Positions 1 to 7,772 of a DNA stretch of 12,132 bases are shown here, piece after piece. Below the pieces are notes generated by a model. The model saw nothing but the letters and a program-made list of their open reading frames with translations, made no database searches and was not told the DNA's origin. Each line of letters begins with the position of its first letter. Position 1 is the first letter of the stretch. The position numbers were made by a program, and so were the translations under genes. Where the stretch lies: NCBI GenBank assembly GCA_034436035.1, contig DAOTVW010000080.1:1-12132 (forward strand), given 5' to 3'. The stretch comes from UBA4823 sp034436035 (GTDB taxonomy: Bacteria; Chloroflexota; Anaerolineae; Anaerolineales; UBA4823).

Positions 1-581
1 GCAAATTCCTTTAGGTGATCCTTGCTGAACGCACCCTGGTTTTCACCGGCTTGACTGGCATAGAGGTTATCATGATATTCCCAGAATTTCCCTTGTTCTG
101 CAGCACATTCGCTTGCCTCGGCCGCCCAAGTGGACTCAGGCCCAAGGAAGGCTAAATGCAAATAGCCAAAGCGGATTTTTCCAGTTTGAATGTAATTTTC
201 TTGGATCAGACGCCCCGCGTCCGTGGCATAACGCCCGCAAAATGGTCACTGAAAATCGCCAAATTCAAACATCAGTATGGCTGCTTCAGCTGAACCTTGA
301 TAGTGTTCGGTTTTTTGGGAAAGCATTTCCATAAAGCGCTGTCGTTGTGCCTGGGAAAGGGCTGCAGGAGTCGGACTAGCCTGGGGAAGCAATTGGGCGC
401 TGGGCGATGCTGGCGTGGAAGGATGCAGAAAATAGCCGATAATGATGCCCAGCAGGAATACCAGCAATAACAAGATTGGCACGAACCAGCTATAGAGGGT
501 TATTACCAATAGCGGGCGTTGCGCGATTGCCTTCCGCTTTAGGGGTGTGTTTTCAGATGGAGGTGAAGGTGGTATTGTCAT
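1..581 (-). CDS. Membrane-anchored DsbA-like thiol-disulfide oxidoreductase, candidate selenoprotein (UPFC active site), 3' end cut by window edge
   Basis: Predicted to make, reduce or isomerise disulfides outside the membrane. Numbering from the ATG at 581-579: short cytoplasmic N-terminus, one membrane segment at about residues 31-52, a Pro/Ala/Ser-rich linker (53-75), then a thioredoxin/DsbA-like domain from about residue 99 (AAILMFEFGDFQ). Next comes TGA (248-246) as residue 112, then PFCGRYATDAGRLIQE. Family members read EFxDFQCPFC here, so the TGA stands at the first active-site cysteine. The frame stays open for 81 more codons to the edge and keeps family features such as AAEASECAAEQGKFWEYHDNL, which argues against a true stop. 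A SECIS-like hairpin follows (207-223). TGA is an ordinary stop for tgt and gcvPA, so whole-genome recoding is unlikely. An ATG six codons upstream (599) is an alternative start; neither has a clear Shine-Dalgarno. It lies 51 nt behind uppP. The main alternative is a recent nonsense mutation or a sequencing error. Confidence 0.82.
207..248 (-). promoter_or_regulatory. Candidate bacterial SECIS element with its UGA codon
   Basis: The UGA at 248-246 is followed by 29 nt and then an apical GGG loop (216-214). The loop is closed by a 7-bp stem: CGGACGC (223-217) with GCGUCUG (213-207), containing one G-U pair. Bacterial SECIS elements recognised by SelB lie inside the coding region just after the UGA. 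The published search model asks for an apical loop about 16-37 nt after UGA with a G among its first two loop bases, and both hold here. The fold was found by eye; no energy was calculated. Confidence 0.68.
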
Positions 582-587
582 AGTAAA

Positions 588-593
588 AGTATA
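588..593 (-). promoter_or_regulatory. Possible -10 box for a leaderless start of the DsbA-like gene
   Basis: TATACT sits six bases before the ATG at 581, so a transcript could start at or next to that ATG. This would explain why no Shine-Dalgarno is visible. No convincing -35 box is seen, and read-through from uppP is equally possible. Confidence 0.22.
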
Positions 594-632
594 GCACATT
601 AATAAATTGAGGATAGGAATTAAGAAATTGGC

Positions 633-1454
633 TTAGTGAATGAATAGACGTCCCAAGGTTATCAGGCTGAGTAGAATACAATAAACTGAAAAGATCTTTA
701 ATGAATGGTTCCGTAAATATCGAATTAACCAATGGATGGAAATTAATCCAACCACAAAAGCGACAAAAAACCCAGGTAATATCGTGGATAATGTTTGAAT
801 CCAGTCGGGCATTTTTAACAGGTCTAATAAAGAGATTAAACCAGCACCTGCTAAAGCGGGAATCGAGAGCAAAAAAGCGAAGCGGGTTGCGGTGCTTCGA
901 TCTAAATTGCGAAACATCCCTCCTGAGATAGTGGCGCCGGAACGAGATATGCCCGGAAAAGCAGCAAATACTTGAAAGATTCCGATGATAAAAGCGTCCC
1001 ACAGGGTAACAGCTTCGTGATGGGTTCGAGCAGCAAAGATGGTTTCAGCTGAATAAAGTAGCATGGCAGTAATGAGCAAGGCTAGCGCAACAAACATCGG
1101 GCTGTTGAATGCTTCGGAAACGAATTTTTTAATTGGGATTCCCAGCACGACAATGGGCAGTGTTCCGATTACCAGGGCTAAAAGCAAGTTAAAATCAGGA
1201 TTATTTTCGAAATTACGAGTTTGAAGCACTTTAAAAAATGAAAGGATGATTTTCCAAAGGTCTTTGGCGTAATAGACGATGACCGCCCCAAGGGTGGCAA
1301 ATTGAACCAGGACATCGAATACAAAAGCCAAATCTGGTTGGAGATGCCAACCTAAGAAGTAAGGAACGAGGGCGAGGTGGGCGGAAGATGACACAGGAAT
1401 GAACTCGGTCAACCCTTGTATTATGCCAAGCAGGATAGATTGAAAAAGGTTCAT
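633..1454 (-). CDS. uppP: Undecaprenyl-diphosphate phosphatase (UppP/BacA family)
   Basis: Integral membrane enzyme that dephosphorylates undecaprenyl diphosphate to the monophosphate lipid carrier used for peptidoglycan and other envelope polymers; the family was first known for bacitracin resistance. The 273-residue length is typical. Two signature motifs are clear: QGLTEFIPVSSSAHL at residues 13-27 (E17 and H26 are the expected polar active-site residues) and PGISRSGATIS at 167-177 (R171). The rest is strongly hydrophobic, with several membrane segments up to the C-terminus. Its ATG overlaps the TGA of tgt in an ATGA arrangement, so translation is probably coupled to tgt; a GAGGA about 13 nt upstream is the only Shine-Dalgarno-like sequence. 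The DsbA-like candidate selenoprotein follows in the same direction. Confidence 0.96.
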   Translation of the reverse strand: MNLFQSILLGIIQGLTEFIPVSSSAHLALVPYFLGWHLQPDLAFVFDVLVQFATLGAVIVYYAKDLWKIILSFFKVLQTRNFENNPDFNLLLALVIGTLPIVVLGIPIKKFVSEAFNSPMFVALALLITAMLLYSAETIFAARTHHEAVTLWDAFIIGIFQVFAAFPGISRSGATISGGMFRNLDRSTATRFAFLLSIPALAGAGLISLLDLLKMPDWIQTLSTILPGFFVAFVVGLISIHWLIRYLRNHSLKIFSVYCILLSLITLGRLFIH

Positions 1455-2539
1455 GGTGTTGTATATTCCTCAAGCAGGGATTGAAAGGTGTGGTTAAGGA
1501 TGGCTTCACGGATAGTTTGGGTTAATCGGATAAGAGTATAAACGTTGTGAATGGATAACAAAGTCGCCGCGAGCATTTCCTTTGCTAAAATGAGATGGCG
1601 CAAATAGGCGCGAGAAAAATGCTGACAGGTATAACAATCACAGTTTTCATCGATAGGTAAGGGGTCATCGGCAAAACTCGCGTTCACCAGGTTCAAACGA
1701 TCTTTTAAACGTAAGGCGGTTGAATGGCGCGCTAGCCGGGTGGGAAGGACACAATCGAAGATATCGATTCCGCGCGCCACCCCTTGGATAATATCATAAG
1801 GTGTCCCAACACCCATGAGATAACGCGGCTTAGTGGCTGGCAAGATTGCGTTCACAACTTCAATCGAATGGAGCATATCCTCTTTTGATTCACCTACCGA
1901 GAGACCGCCAATCGCATACCCGGGCAGGTCTAGGCTGGAAGTAAAGTGAGCAGATTGAGCGCGTAAATCATCGAAGATGCCGCCCTGCACAATACCGAAC
2001 AAGGCCTGGTCGGCGCGTGTTTTTGATTTTACACAACGTTCCAGCCAGGCATGGGTGCGCTGAACAGCTTGATGGTTATATTCGCGGTCATGTGGTGGAG
2101 CACACTCATCGAAAGCCATAATAATATCTGCACCTAAATTTTCCTGCACCGCAATCGATATCTCGGGCGTTAAGCGTTTGATTGCGCCATCGATGTGGCT
2201 TTTGAAAGTAACCCCATCTTCATCGATTTGATTGATGCCGGAAAGAGAAAAAACCTGAAATCCGCCAGAGTCGGTTAGGATTGGCTTTTCCCAAGCCATG
2301 AAGTGATGTAATCCACCTAATTGTGCAATGCGTTGATCGCCTGGCCGCAGAAAAAGATGATAGGTATTGGCAAGGATTAAACTCGCGCCAATTTCATCGA
2401 GTTGTTTTGGCGTTAATGCTTTGACGGTTGCCTGCGTTCCGACGGGTGCAAAAAGTGGTGTTTGCAATACACCATGTGGTGTGTGAAAGCAGCCTGCTCG
2501 GGCACTGCCATCCTTTGCTTGGATCTCAAATTCAAACAT
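1451..2539 (-). CDS. tgt: tRNA-guanine(34) transglycosylase (Tgt)
   Basis: Exchanges guanine at the wobble position of tRNAs with GUN anticodons for preQ1 (or queuine in some salvaging bacteria), a step towards queuosine. The 362-residue length is normal. Visible signatures: LILANTYHLFLRPG (54-67); TDSGGFQVFSLS (89-100) with D90 as the proposed general acid/base; FGIVQGG (181-187); YAIGGLSVGE (208-217); and DIFDCVLPTR (259-268) with D262 matching the nucleophilic aspartate. The zinc site is C300-x-C302-xx-C305 with H331. The gene starts 18 nt after the TGS-kinase stop, with only a weak purine stretch (GGGG) as ribosome site, and its stop overlaps the uppP start by four bases. No other queuosine genes are present in the window. 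Confidence 0.97.
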   Translation of the reverse strand: MFEFEIQAKDGSARAGCFHTPHGVLQTPLFAPVGTQATVKALTPKQLDEIGASLILANTYHLFLRPGDQRIAQLGGLHHFMAWEKPILTDSGGFQVFSLSGINQIDEDGVTFKSHIDGAIKRLTPEISIAVQENLGADIIMAFDECAPPHDREYNHQAVQRTHAWLERCVKSKTRADQALFGIVQGGIFDDLRAQSAHFTSSLDLPGYAIGGLSVGESKEDMLHSIEVVNAILPATKPRYLMGVGTPYDIIQGVARGIDIFDCVLPTRLARHSTALRLKDRLNLVNASFADDPLPIDENCDCYTCQHFSRAYLRHLILAKEMLAATLLSIHNVYTLIRLTQTIREAILNHTFQSLLEEYTTP

Positions 2540-2557
2540 TGTATTCTTTTTTCCCCA

Positions 2558-4279
2558 CTATATTTGATGGTTATGCCAGAGGATAAAATCTTTCAAAATT
2601 GAACCACCGATAAATTCACGAAGGATAGAGTTATCGGGGACGAAATCACTTTCAAGGGGCAAAAACCACTCCAGAAAAGCCAATAACCGCTTTGCCTCGA
2701 TAAATTCGGGGGTGCCGTAAGGCACCTGGCGGAGCAGTGGTTCTGCTAATGGTTTTAATGCAGATAGCTCATAAACCAAAGCAGAATTGAACATGACATC
2801 GGCGTTGTTTTGATAGGGGAAAATATACCGTTTTTCACCACGCCGCACCGATTCCCACCGTTGGATGGTTTGTTGAGCACCGTAACCGCGTTCACGGGCA
2901 TCGCGAACAATGCGGCGGATAAGGCGGGTATCGGTTGTTGAAACCCGATTATGACGATCGAGGTTAAGCTGTGTGAGCGCGCTGACGTAAATACGAAAAA
3001 TGTGCTCTGCAGCGACACTTTGAAATAATTTCGGATTCAGGCCATGGATACCTTCTAAGATAATGATATGATTTTCGGTAAGTTTAATGATGTCACCGGG
3101 TATGCTGCGACCATTTTTAAAGTCATATTTGGGCATTTGCACTTCTTGACCAGCGATCAATTTGCTCAAATCCTGATCGAGCCTTGCCCAATTGAGCGCA
3201 TCAACCGATTCGAAATCATAATTGCCATTTTCATCACGCGGTGTTTGTTCGCGATCGACGAAATAATTATCCATTTCGAGCGGAAAAGGCGCTACACCGC
3301 GCGCTAATAGTTGGATAGAAAGCCGTTTCGAAAAAGTTGTTTTTCCGGAGGAAGAGGGACCAGCGATGAGAATGACGCGCACTTTTTCCGGGCGGGATAA
3401 TATGGTTGAAGCGATATCAGAAACCAGCTGTTCGTGCAAGGCTTCTGAGACCAGGATCACTTCTGACGCACGATTCGCTTTGATGGAATCATTCAGCGCT
3501 CCTACATTTGCAATTCCCAAACGTTCTAGCCAATCACCATATTGACGAAACGCAGCCAGCAGCTTGGGATAGCTTGGCAATGGTAAGAGTTGGGTAGGCG
3601 CATGTTTACGAGGAAAACGAAGGGTAAAACCATGATCAACGGGTGTTAGTGCAAACCATTTTAGATATGCCGTGGAGGGCACCATATAGCCATGGTGGTA
3701 ATCGCGAAATCCATCTAATTCATAGATCGTCACATAAGGTTTCTGGCGATATGCCAACAGACGAACCATGTCATCCGCGCCAATGGAGGCAAAATAGATT
3801 TTGGCTTCTTCGATAGGAATTTCATAGCGAGTAATTGGCAAATCCGCTTCAACCAGTTGTTTCATGCGTAATTCAAGTTGATTTAATTCCGAAGCGTTTA
3901 AAGGGGGACGTCCGCCAACTTGGCAATAATATCCGCCCGAGGAGACCGAATGATCAACGGTTAAGTAAGCTTCGGGATAGAGCTGGTGGAATGCGGTTTC
4001 GAGAAGCATGGTGAGGGAGCGCCGATAGATGCGCATTCCGTCTGTATCCGCCATGGTAATCGGTTGCACTCGAGAATCAATCTTGATAGAAAAGGTTAAT
4101 TCCCGCAATTCACCATTGACAATCGCCCCAACAATGGGGGGAAGCTCCGGTGTTTGAATAACTTGTAAGAAATCTTTCACCGCAGCATTACGAGGACCGC
4201 GGATGGTTTTTCCGTTAGGGAGGATAATTTCGACCGTTTTGCGTGGTCTTACAATTGAAAATGGAGCACCTTTAGCCAT
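2558..4279 (-). CDS. TGS/ThrRS-like N-terminal region fused to uridine kinase-like P-loop domain
   Basis: A 573-residue two-part protein of the kind annotated as nucleoside kinase or threonyl-tRNA synthetase-related uridine kinase. Residues about 15-90 look like a TGS domain (VEIILPNGKTI, VGAIVNGELREL). Residues about 95-225 resemble the second additional (editing) domain of threonyl-tRNA synthetase, including the landmark VPSTAYLKWFAL at 200-211. Residues about 300-520 are a uridine kinase/phosphoribulokinase-type NTPase: Walker A GPSSSGKTT (307-315), LEMDNYFVDREQTP (334-347), ILEGIHGLNP (407-416) and RRIVRDARERG (455-465). The likely activity is NTP-dependent phosphorylation of a nucleoside or similar substrate, but the substrate is not settled by sequence. 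The ATG is preceded by a GAGG about 8 nt upstream. It heads the cluster with tgt and uppP. Confidence 0.88.
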   Translation of the reverse strand: MAKGAPFSIVRPRKTVEIILPNGKTIRGPRNAAVKDFLQVIQTPELPPIVGAIVNGELRELTFSIKIDSRVQPITMADTDGMRIYRRSLTMLLETAFHQLYPEAYLTVDHSVSSGGYYCQVGGRPPLNASELNQLELRMKQLVEADLPITRYEIPIEEAKIYFASIGADDMVRLLAYRQKPYVTIYELDGFRDYHHGYMVPSTAYLKWFALTPVDHGFTLRFPRKHAPTQLLPLPSYPKLLAAFRQYGDWLERLGIANVGALNDSIKANRASEVILVSEALHEQLVSDIASTILSRPEKVRVILIAGPSSSGKTTFSKRLSIQLLARGVAPFPLEMDNYFVDREQTPRDENGNYDFESVDALNWARLDQDLSKLIAGQEVQMPKYDFKNGRSIPGDIIKLTENHIIILEGIHGLNPKLFQSVAAEHIFRIYVSALTQLNLDRHNRVSTTDTRLIRRIVRDARERGYGAQQTIQRWESVRRGEKRYIFPYQNNADVMFNSALVYELSALKPLAEPLLRQVPYGTPEFIEAKRLLAFLEWFLPLESDFVPDNSILREFIGGSILKDFILWHNHQI

Positions 4280-4345
4280 ATTGAAACCTCGAAGTGCTAT
4301 TTTACTCCAGTTTAGAGATTTAGATTTTACGGTTTTGTAAGTAAA

Positions 4346-4383
4346 GCAACCTCCCTTTTGCTGCCTGTAGGCCGGGAGGTTGC
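4346..4383 (-). terminator. Hairpin terminator after the gcv genes
   Basis: A perfect 10-bp inverted repeat, GCAACCTCCC / GGGAGGTTGC, encloses 18 bases that include a small GCC/GGC hairpin. It lies between the gcvPB stop and the next gene start. On the minus strand the stem is followed by TTTACTT, a modest U-rich tail, so it most likely ends the gcv transcript. There is no such tail on the plus strand. Confidence 0.7.
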
Positions 4384-4416
4384 TATATTGTAAAAATGGA
4401 AAGTTAATTTGATTAG

Positions 4417-5877
4417 TTAATCTGGACAGACATTACAGGCCAGAATTAAATCTTTAGCTGCCCGAACTTCATCCACTCTGCCAACCGGTGTGATATGCGG
4501 TGCAGTCTTGAGTAATTCTGGTTCTTGATGAGCTTCTTCTGCAATCTTGAGCATTGCTTCAATAAACGCATCCAAGGTTTGTTTACTTTCCGTTTCGGTG
4601 GGTTCGATCATCAATGCTTCATGGACAATGAGCGGGAAGTAATTCGTTGGGGGATGGAAGTGATAATCCATTAGTCGCTTAGCAATATCTAATGCGTGGA
4701 CTTCCGGAGCATCATCCCAACATCCTTCTGCCACGAACTCATGCATACAAATACGATCATATGGAACATGGTAAGCATGGCGCAACTTAGCAAGGAGATA
4801 GTTTGCATTTAATACCGCGTATTCAGCGACTTGACGCAAGCCCTCTGCACCATGCATGAGCATATAGGTGTAAGCACGTACCATGATGCCAAAGTGTCCA
4901 TGAAAAGCTTTTACACGCCCAATCGTTTTTGCGGGGGTAATAAAACCATATAAGGGTGGGATTTCATCTGTTCCCTCTTCGATGATTCCAACGATCGGAG
5001 CAGGGAGAAAATCTACGAGATGTTCCCGTACACCCACAGGTCCAGAACCAGGTCCACCACCACCATGGGGGGTGGAGAAGGTCTTGTGTAAATTATAGTG
5101 CAACACATCGATGCCAACTTCACCCGGTTTCAAAATCCCCAATAACGCATTCATGTTTGCGCCATCGCCATAAACTAACCCTCCGGCTTTATGCACGAGT
5201 TCGATCACCTCTTCAAGATGTTCATCAAAAAGGCCAAGCGTGTTAGGGTTAGTCAGCATAAGGCCCGCTAATGTATCATCGCATTCCGCTTTTAAGGCTT
5301 GCAGGTCCACATTACCGCGTGCATCTGACTTGATTTCAACCACATTTAATCCGCTCATCGCTGAAGAAGCCGGGTTTGTTCCATGAGCCGAGTCGGGAAT
5401 GAGGATCTTTGTCCTTTTTGAATCGCCACGATCTTTATGGTAGGCACGGATGATTAAGACACCGGTTAATTCTCCATGGGCTCCGGCGGCAGGTTGGAGA
5501 GAAACACCAGCAAACCCTCCTATTTCCTTAAGCCATTCCTGTAACTCGTACATTAAAGCTAATGAGCCCTGCACGGTTTCGATGGGTTGTAATGGATGAA
5601 CAGCGGTAAAACCGGTATATCTTGCTGTTTCTTCATTGATTTTAGGGTTGTACTTCATCGTGCAGGAACCCAATGGATAGAAACCAATATCGATGGCGTG
5701 ATTTAGTTGTGAAAGATGGGTATAGCGCCGAATTACATCCATCTCTGAAAGTTCTGGCATGGGTAATTCGGTACGGAGCAAATCCTTCGGCATATCTGTG
5801 CTAGGTACATCCGCAGCAGGGAAGCGAAAGCCAACTCTTCCGGGTACAGAAAGTTCACATAAGCGAGGTTCAGTCAT
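4417..5877 (-). CDS. gcvPB: Glycine dehydrogenase (decarboxylating) subunit 2
   Basis: The PLP-carrying half of the split P-protein. With GcvPA it decarboxylates glycine and passes the aminomethyl group to lipoyl-GcvH. The 486-residue length is usual for the split form. Seen: GFYPLGSCTMKYNPK (65-79); PDSAHGTNPASS (161-172); VYGDGANMNALLG (235-247); and the PLP site NLHKTFSTPHGGGGPGSGP (262-280), with K265 as the expected Schiff-base lysine. The C-terminus CNVCPD also looks natural. The ATG lies inside the end of gcvPA (8-base overlap), and a strong AAGGAGG is embedded in the last gcvPA codons, so translation is probably coupled and gives balanced subunits. It is the last gene of the riboswitch-controlled unit and is followed by a hairpin. 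Confidence 0.98.
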   Translation of the reverse strand: MTEPRLCELSVPGRVGFRFPAADVPSTDMPKDLLRTELPMPELSEMDVIRRYTHLSQLNHAIDIGFYPLGSCTMKYNPKINEETARYTGFTAVHPLQPIETVQGSLALMYELQEWLKEIGGFAGVSLQPAAGAHGELTGVLIIRAYHKDRGDSKRTKILIPDSAHGTNPASSAMSGLNVVEIKSDARGNVDLQALKAECDDTLAGLMLTNPNTLGLFDEHLEEVIELVHKAGGLVYGDGANMNALLGILKPGEVGIDVLHYNLHKTFSTPHGGGGPGSGPVGVREHLVDFLPAPIVGIIEEGTDEIPPLYGFITPAKTIGRVKAFHGHFGIMVRAYTYMLMHGAEGLRQVAEYAVLNANYLLAKLRHAYHVPYDRICMHEFVAEGCWDDAPEVHALDIAKRLMDYHFHPPTNYFPLIVHEALMIEPTETESKQTLDAFIEAMLKIAEEAHQEPELLKTAPHITPVGRVDEVRAAKDLILACNVCPD

Positions 5878-7219
5878 GGCTTGCCTCCTTCAAAACATTA
5901 ACCAGATAATCAATTTCTTCTTTGCTATTCATTTCAGTAACTGCGATCAACATGTGATTGTGCAGGGCGGGATAGTCCTGTCCGAGATCATAGCCGCCCA
6001 GAACGCCGTGTTCTAACAGATGTTCGTTGATATTCTCAACATTGGAGGGGCATTGGATTGCAAATTCATTGAAAAATGGGTCGGGCGACCAAACCTTAAA
6101 TCCTTTAACCTTAGTTATTTGTTTTGCTGCGTAGTGAGCTTTTTGATAACACAGATTGGCTACCTGTTTTAGCCCTTGTTTGCCAAGTAAACTCAAGTAA
6201 ACCGCAGCGGCTAAGACCATTAAGCCTTGATTTGAGCAAATATTAGAAGTGGCTTTTTCACGGCGGATATGTTGTTCGCGTGCGGTCAATGTTAAGACAT
6301 AAGCGCGTTGCCCGCGGTTATCAACGGTTTCTCCTACCAAACGTCCTGCCATTTTCCGCACATATTCTTTCTTGGTAGTAAAAATGCCCAAGTAAGGACC
6401 GCCGAATGAAAGCGGTATCCCTAAAGATTGCCCTTCTCCGGTGACGATATCGGCATCAAATTCACCAGGTGGTTTGAGCATGCCTAGCGCAATTGGGTAT
6501 GTGGATACAGCAAAGAGTGCACCAGCGTCATGCGTCTTTTTGGCTAATTCCGTTAGATCAAAAATCCGTCCGAAGAAATCAGGATATTGGACGACGACCA
6601 GGGCGGTGTTTGAGTCAATGAATTGGGCTAGCTCATCCGGTCTACTCTTTGGATCTTGCGTTGTCTCATCGCCTACAAATTCGATACCGCTTCCAGCGTG
6701 ATAGGTCCTGACTGTTGCCCGATACATGGGATTCAATGCTGGGGAAAGAACCACCCGATTACGTTTTCCACGAAAATGAGCATGTGCCATCGTGACTGCT
6801 TCTGCTACTGCAGTAGCACCATCATAATGAGAGGCGTTGCTTACTTCCATTCCCGTGAGGGCGGTGATTAAACTCTGATAGTCAAAGATGGCTTGCAATG
6901 TCCCTTGAGATACTTCGGGTTGGTAGGGTGTATAAGCGGTATAAAATTCACCTCTGCGCAAAATCGAGTCAACAGCAGCGGGGATATAGTGATTGTATGC
7001 CCCTGCCCCCAAGAAACAAACCAGATCTTGAAGATTTTCATTGTCAGAAGCATACTCTGCCAAGGTTTGTTGTACTTCCATTTCTGAAAGCGCTTCAGGA
7101 AGGTTCAAAGTTGGAAAACGATATTTGGCAGGGATAGATGAAAATAAATCTGCAAGGCTTTCTACGCCAATTGCAGCCAGCATTTCTTGACGTTCGCTAT
7201 CCGTATGAGGTAAGTACAT
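5870..7219 (-). CDS. gcvPA: Glycine dehydrogenase (decarboxylating) subunit 1
   Basis: The other half of the split P-protein, homologous to the N-terminal half of the fused enzyme. It forms the alpha2beta2 glycine decarboxylase with GcvPB and lacks the PLP lysine. The 449-residue length is standard. Recognisable stretches: the N-terminus MYLPHTDSERQEMLAAIGV; FLGAGAYNHYIPAAVDSIL; EFYTAYTPYQPEVSQGTLQ; ASHYDGATAVAEA; and SFGGPYLGIFTTKKEYVRKM followed by PGRLVGET-like MAGRLVGETVD. The start has an excellent AGGAGGT four bases before the ATG. That site overlaps the gcvH stop, and only 8 nt separate the two genes. Confidence 0.98.
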   Translation of the reverse strand: MYLPHTDSERQEMLAAIGVESLADLFSSIPAKYRFPTLNLPEALSEMEVQQTLAEYASDNENLQDLVCFLGAGAYNHYIPAAVDSILRRGEFYTAYTPYQPEVSQGTLQAIFDYQSLITALTGMEVSNASHYDGATAVAEAVTMAHAHFRGKRNRVVLSPALNPMYRATVRTYHAGSGIEFVGDETTQDPKSRPDELAQFIDSNTALVVVQYPDFFGRIFDLTELAKKTHDAGALFAVSTYPIALGMLKPPGEFDADIVTGEGQSLGIPLSFGGPYLGIFTTKKEYVRKMAGRLVGETVDNRGQRAYVLTLTAREQHIRREKATSNICSNQGLMVLAAAVYLSLLGKQGLKQVANLCYQKAHYAAKQITKVKGFKVWSPDPFFNEFAIQCPSNVENINEHLLEHGVLGGYDLGQDYPALHNHMLIAVTEMNSKEEIDYLVNVLKEASHD

Positions 7220-7227
7220 TGTACCTC

Positions 7228-7617
7228 CTATTCTTTTTGTGCTAGATGGGCTTCATAAGCAGCGGCATCCATTAACCCAGCCACTTCTTCTGGATGGGAC
7301 AACTCAATTTTTACCATCCACGCTTCTCCATAAGGATCGCTGTTGACGGTTTCTGGTTTGTCTGGTAAGGACTGATTGACAGAAATTACCTTACCGCTTA
7401 CCGGCATGTAAACATCGGCAGCTGCTTTTACACTTTCCACTGTTGCGCATGTATCGCCTTGTTTTACGGTATCTCCCTCGGATACCACAATCTCGACAAA
7501 GACGATGTCAGACAGTTGACTCTGTGCATAATCGGTGATGCCAACTGTGCCAACATTTCCTTCGACGCGCAGCCATTCATCATTTTTTGTATATTTTAAA
7601 TCAGCAGGAATATTCAT
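7228..7617 (-). CDS. gcvH: Glycine cleavage system H protein
   Basis: Small lipoyl carrier protein that shuttles the aminomethyl group from P-protein to T-protein and is reoxidised by the L-protein. The 129-residue length is typical. The lipoyl domain is clear: YTKNDEWLRVEG near the N-terminus, VGITDYAQSQLSDIVFVE (25-42) and TCATVESVKAAADVYMPVSG (56-75), with K64 as the lipoylation site. GAGGAGG lies seven bases before the ATG. It is the first gene after the glycine riboswitch and its terminator, where many bacteria have gcvT; no gcvT is found in this window. Confidence 0.98.
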   Translation of the reverse strand: MNIPADLKYTKNDEWLRVEGNVGTVGITDYAQSQLSDIVFVEIVVSEGDTVKQGDTCATVESVKAAADVYMPVSGKVISVNQSLPDKPETVNSDPYGEAWMVKIELSHPEEVAGLMDAAAYEAHLAQKE

Positions 7618-7652
7618 ATTTGCCTCCTCAAAAGTTTAGATTAGAATGAAAA

Positions 7653-7679
7653 AGGCGCATGAATAGAATTCATGCGCCT
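7653..7679 (-). terminator. Riboswitch-controlled intrinsic terminator before gcvH
   Basis: An 11-bp perfect stem, AGGCGCATGAA (7679-7669) with TTCATGCGCCT (7663-7653), has a 5-base loop and runs into a T tract (7653-7649). Its first three bases (7679-7677) are also the last three of the P1 stem of the second glycine aptamer, so the two structures compete. The layout fits transcription attenuation relieved when glycine stabilises P1. The ON direction is inferred from well-studied gcv riboswitches. Confidence 0.88.
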
Positions 7680-7768
7680 CTGTCGTTGACCTGAGAGATT
7701 CGCGGGTTACATTCTACCGCTTGCCCCATCGGTGCCGTATCCTGATTAAGGATGCGTCTTTCCAGAGG
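7677..7768 (-). promoter_or_regulatory. Glycine riboswitch, second aptamer
   Basis: P1 pairs CCTCTG (7768-7763) with CAGAGG (7682-7677). Between them are the conserved core GGCACCGATGGGGCAAG and the later CTCTCAGG, both hallmarks of glycine aptamers, with a small GCGG/CCGC P3 hairpin. A 4-base linker separates it from the first aptamer. This aptamer lies next to the expression platform, so glycine binding here is directly tied to the terminator decision. Confidence 0.95.
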
Positions 7769-7772
7769 AAAT

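Noticed and set aside
246..248. TGA read as tryptophan or glycine (alternative genetic code).
   Set aside because: TGA ends tgt and gcvPA at sensible family lengths and in coupled overlaps, and the family residue at this site is Cys, not Trp or Gly.
113..334. A plus-strand ORF of 73 residues at the left end.
   Set aside because: It is antisense to the read-through DsbA-like frame, which has clear family similarity; the plus product has none.
553..1002. A 149-residue minus-strand ORF overlapping uppP in another frame.
   Set aside because: It is a shadow of uppP; the uppP frame carries all signature motifs.
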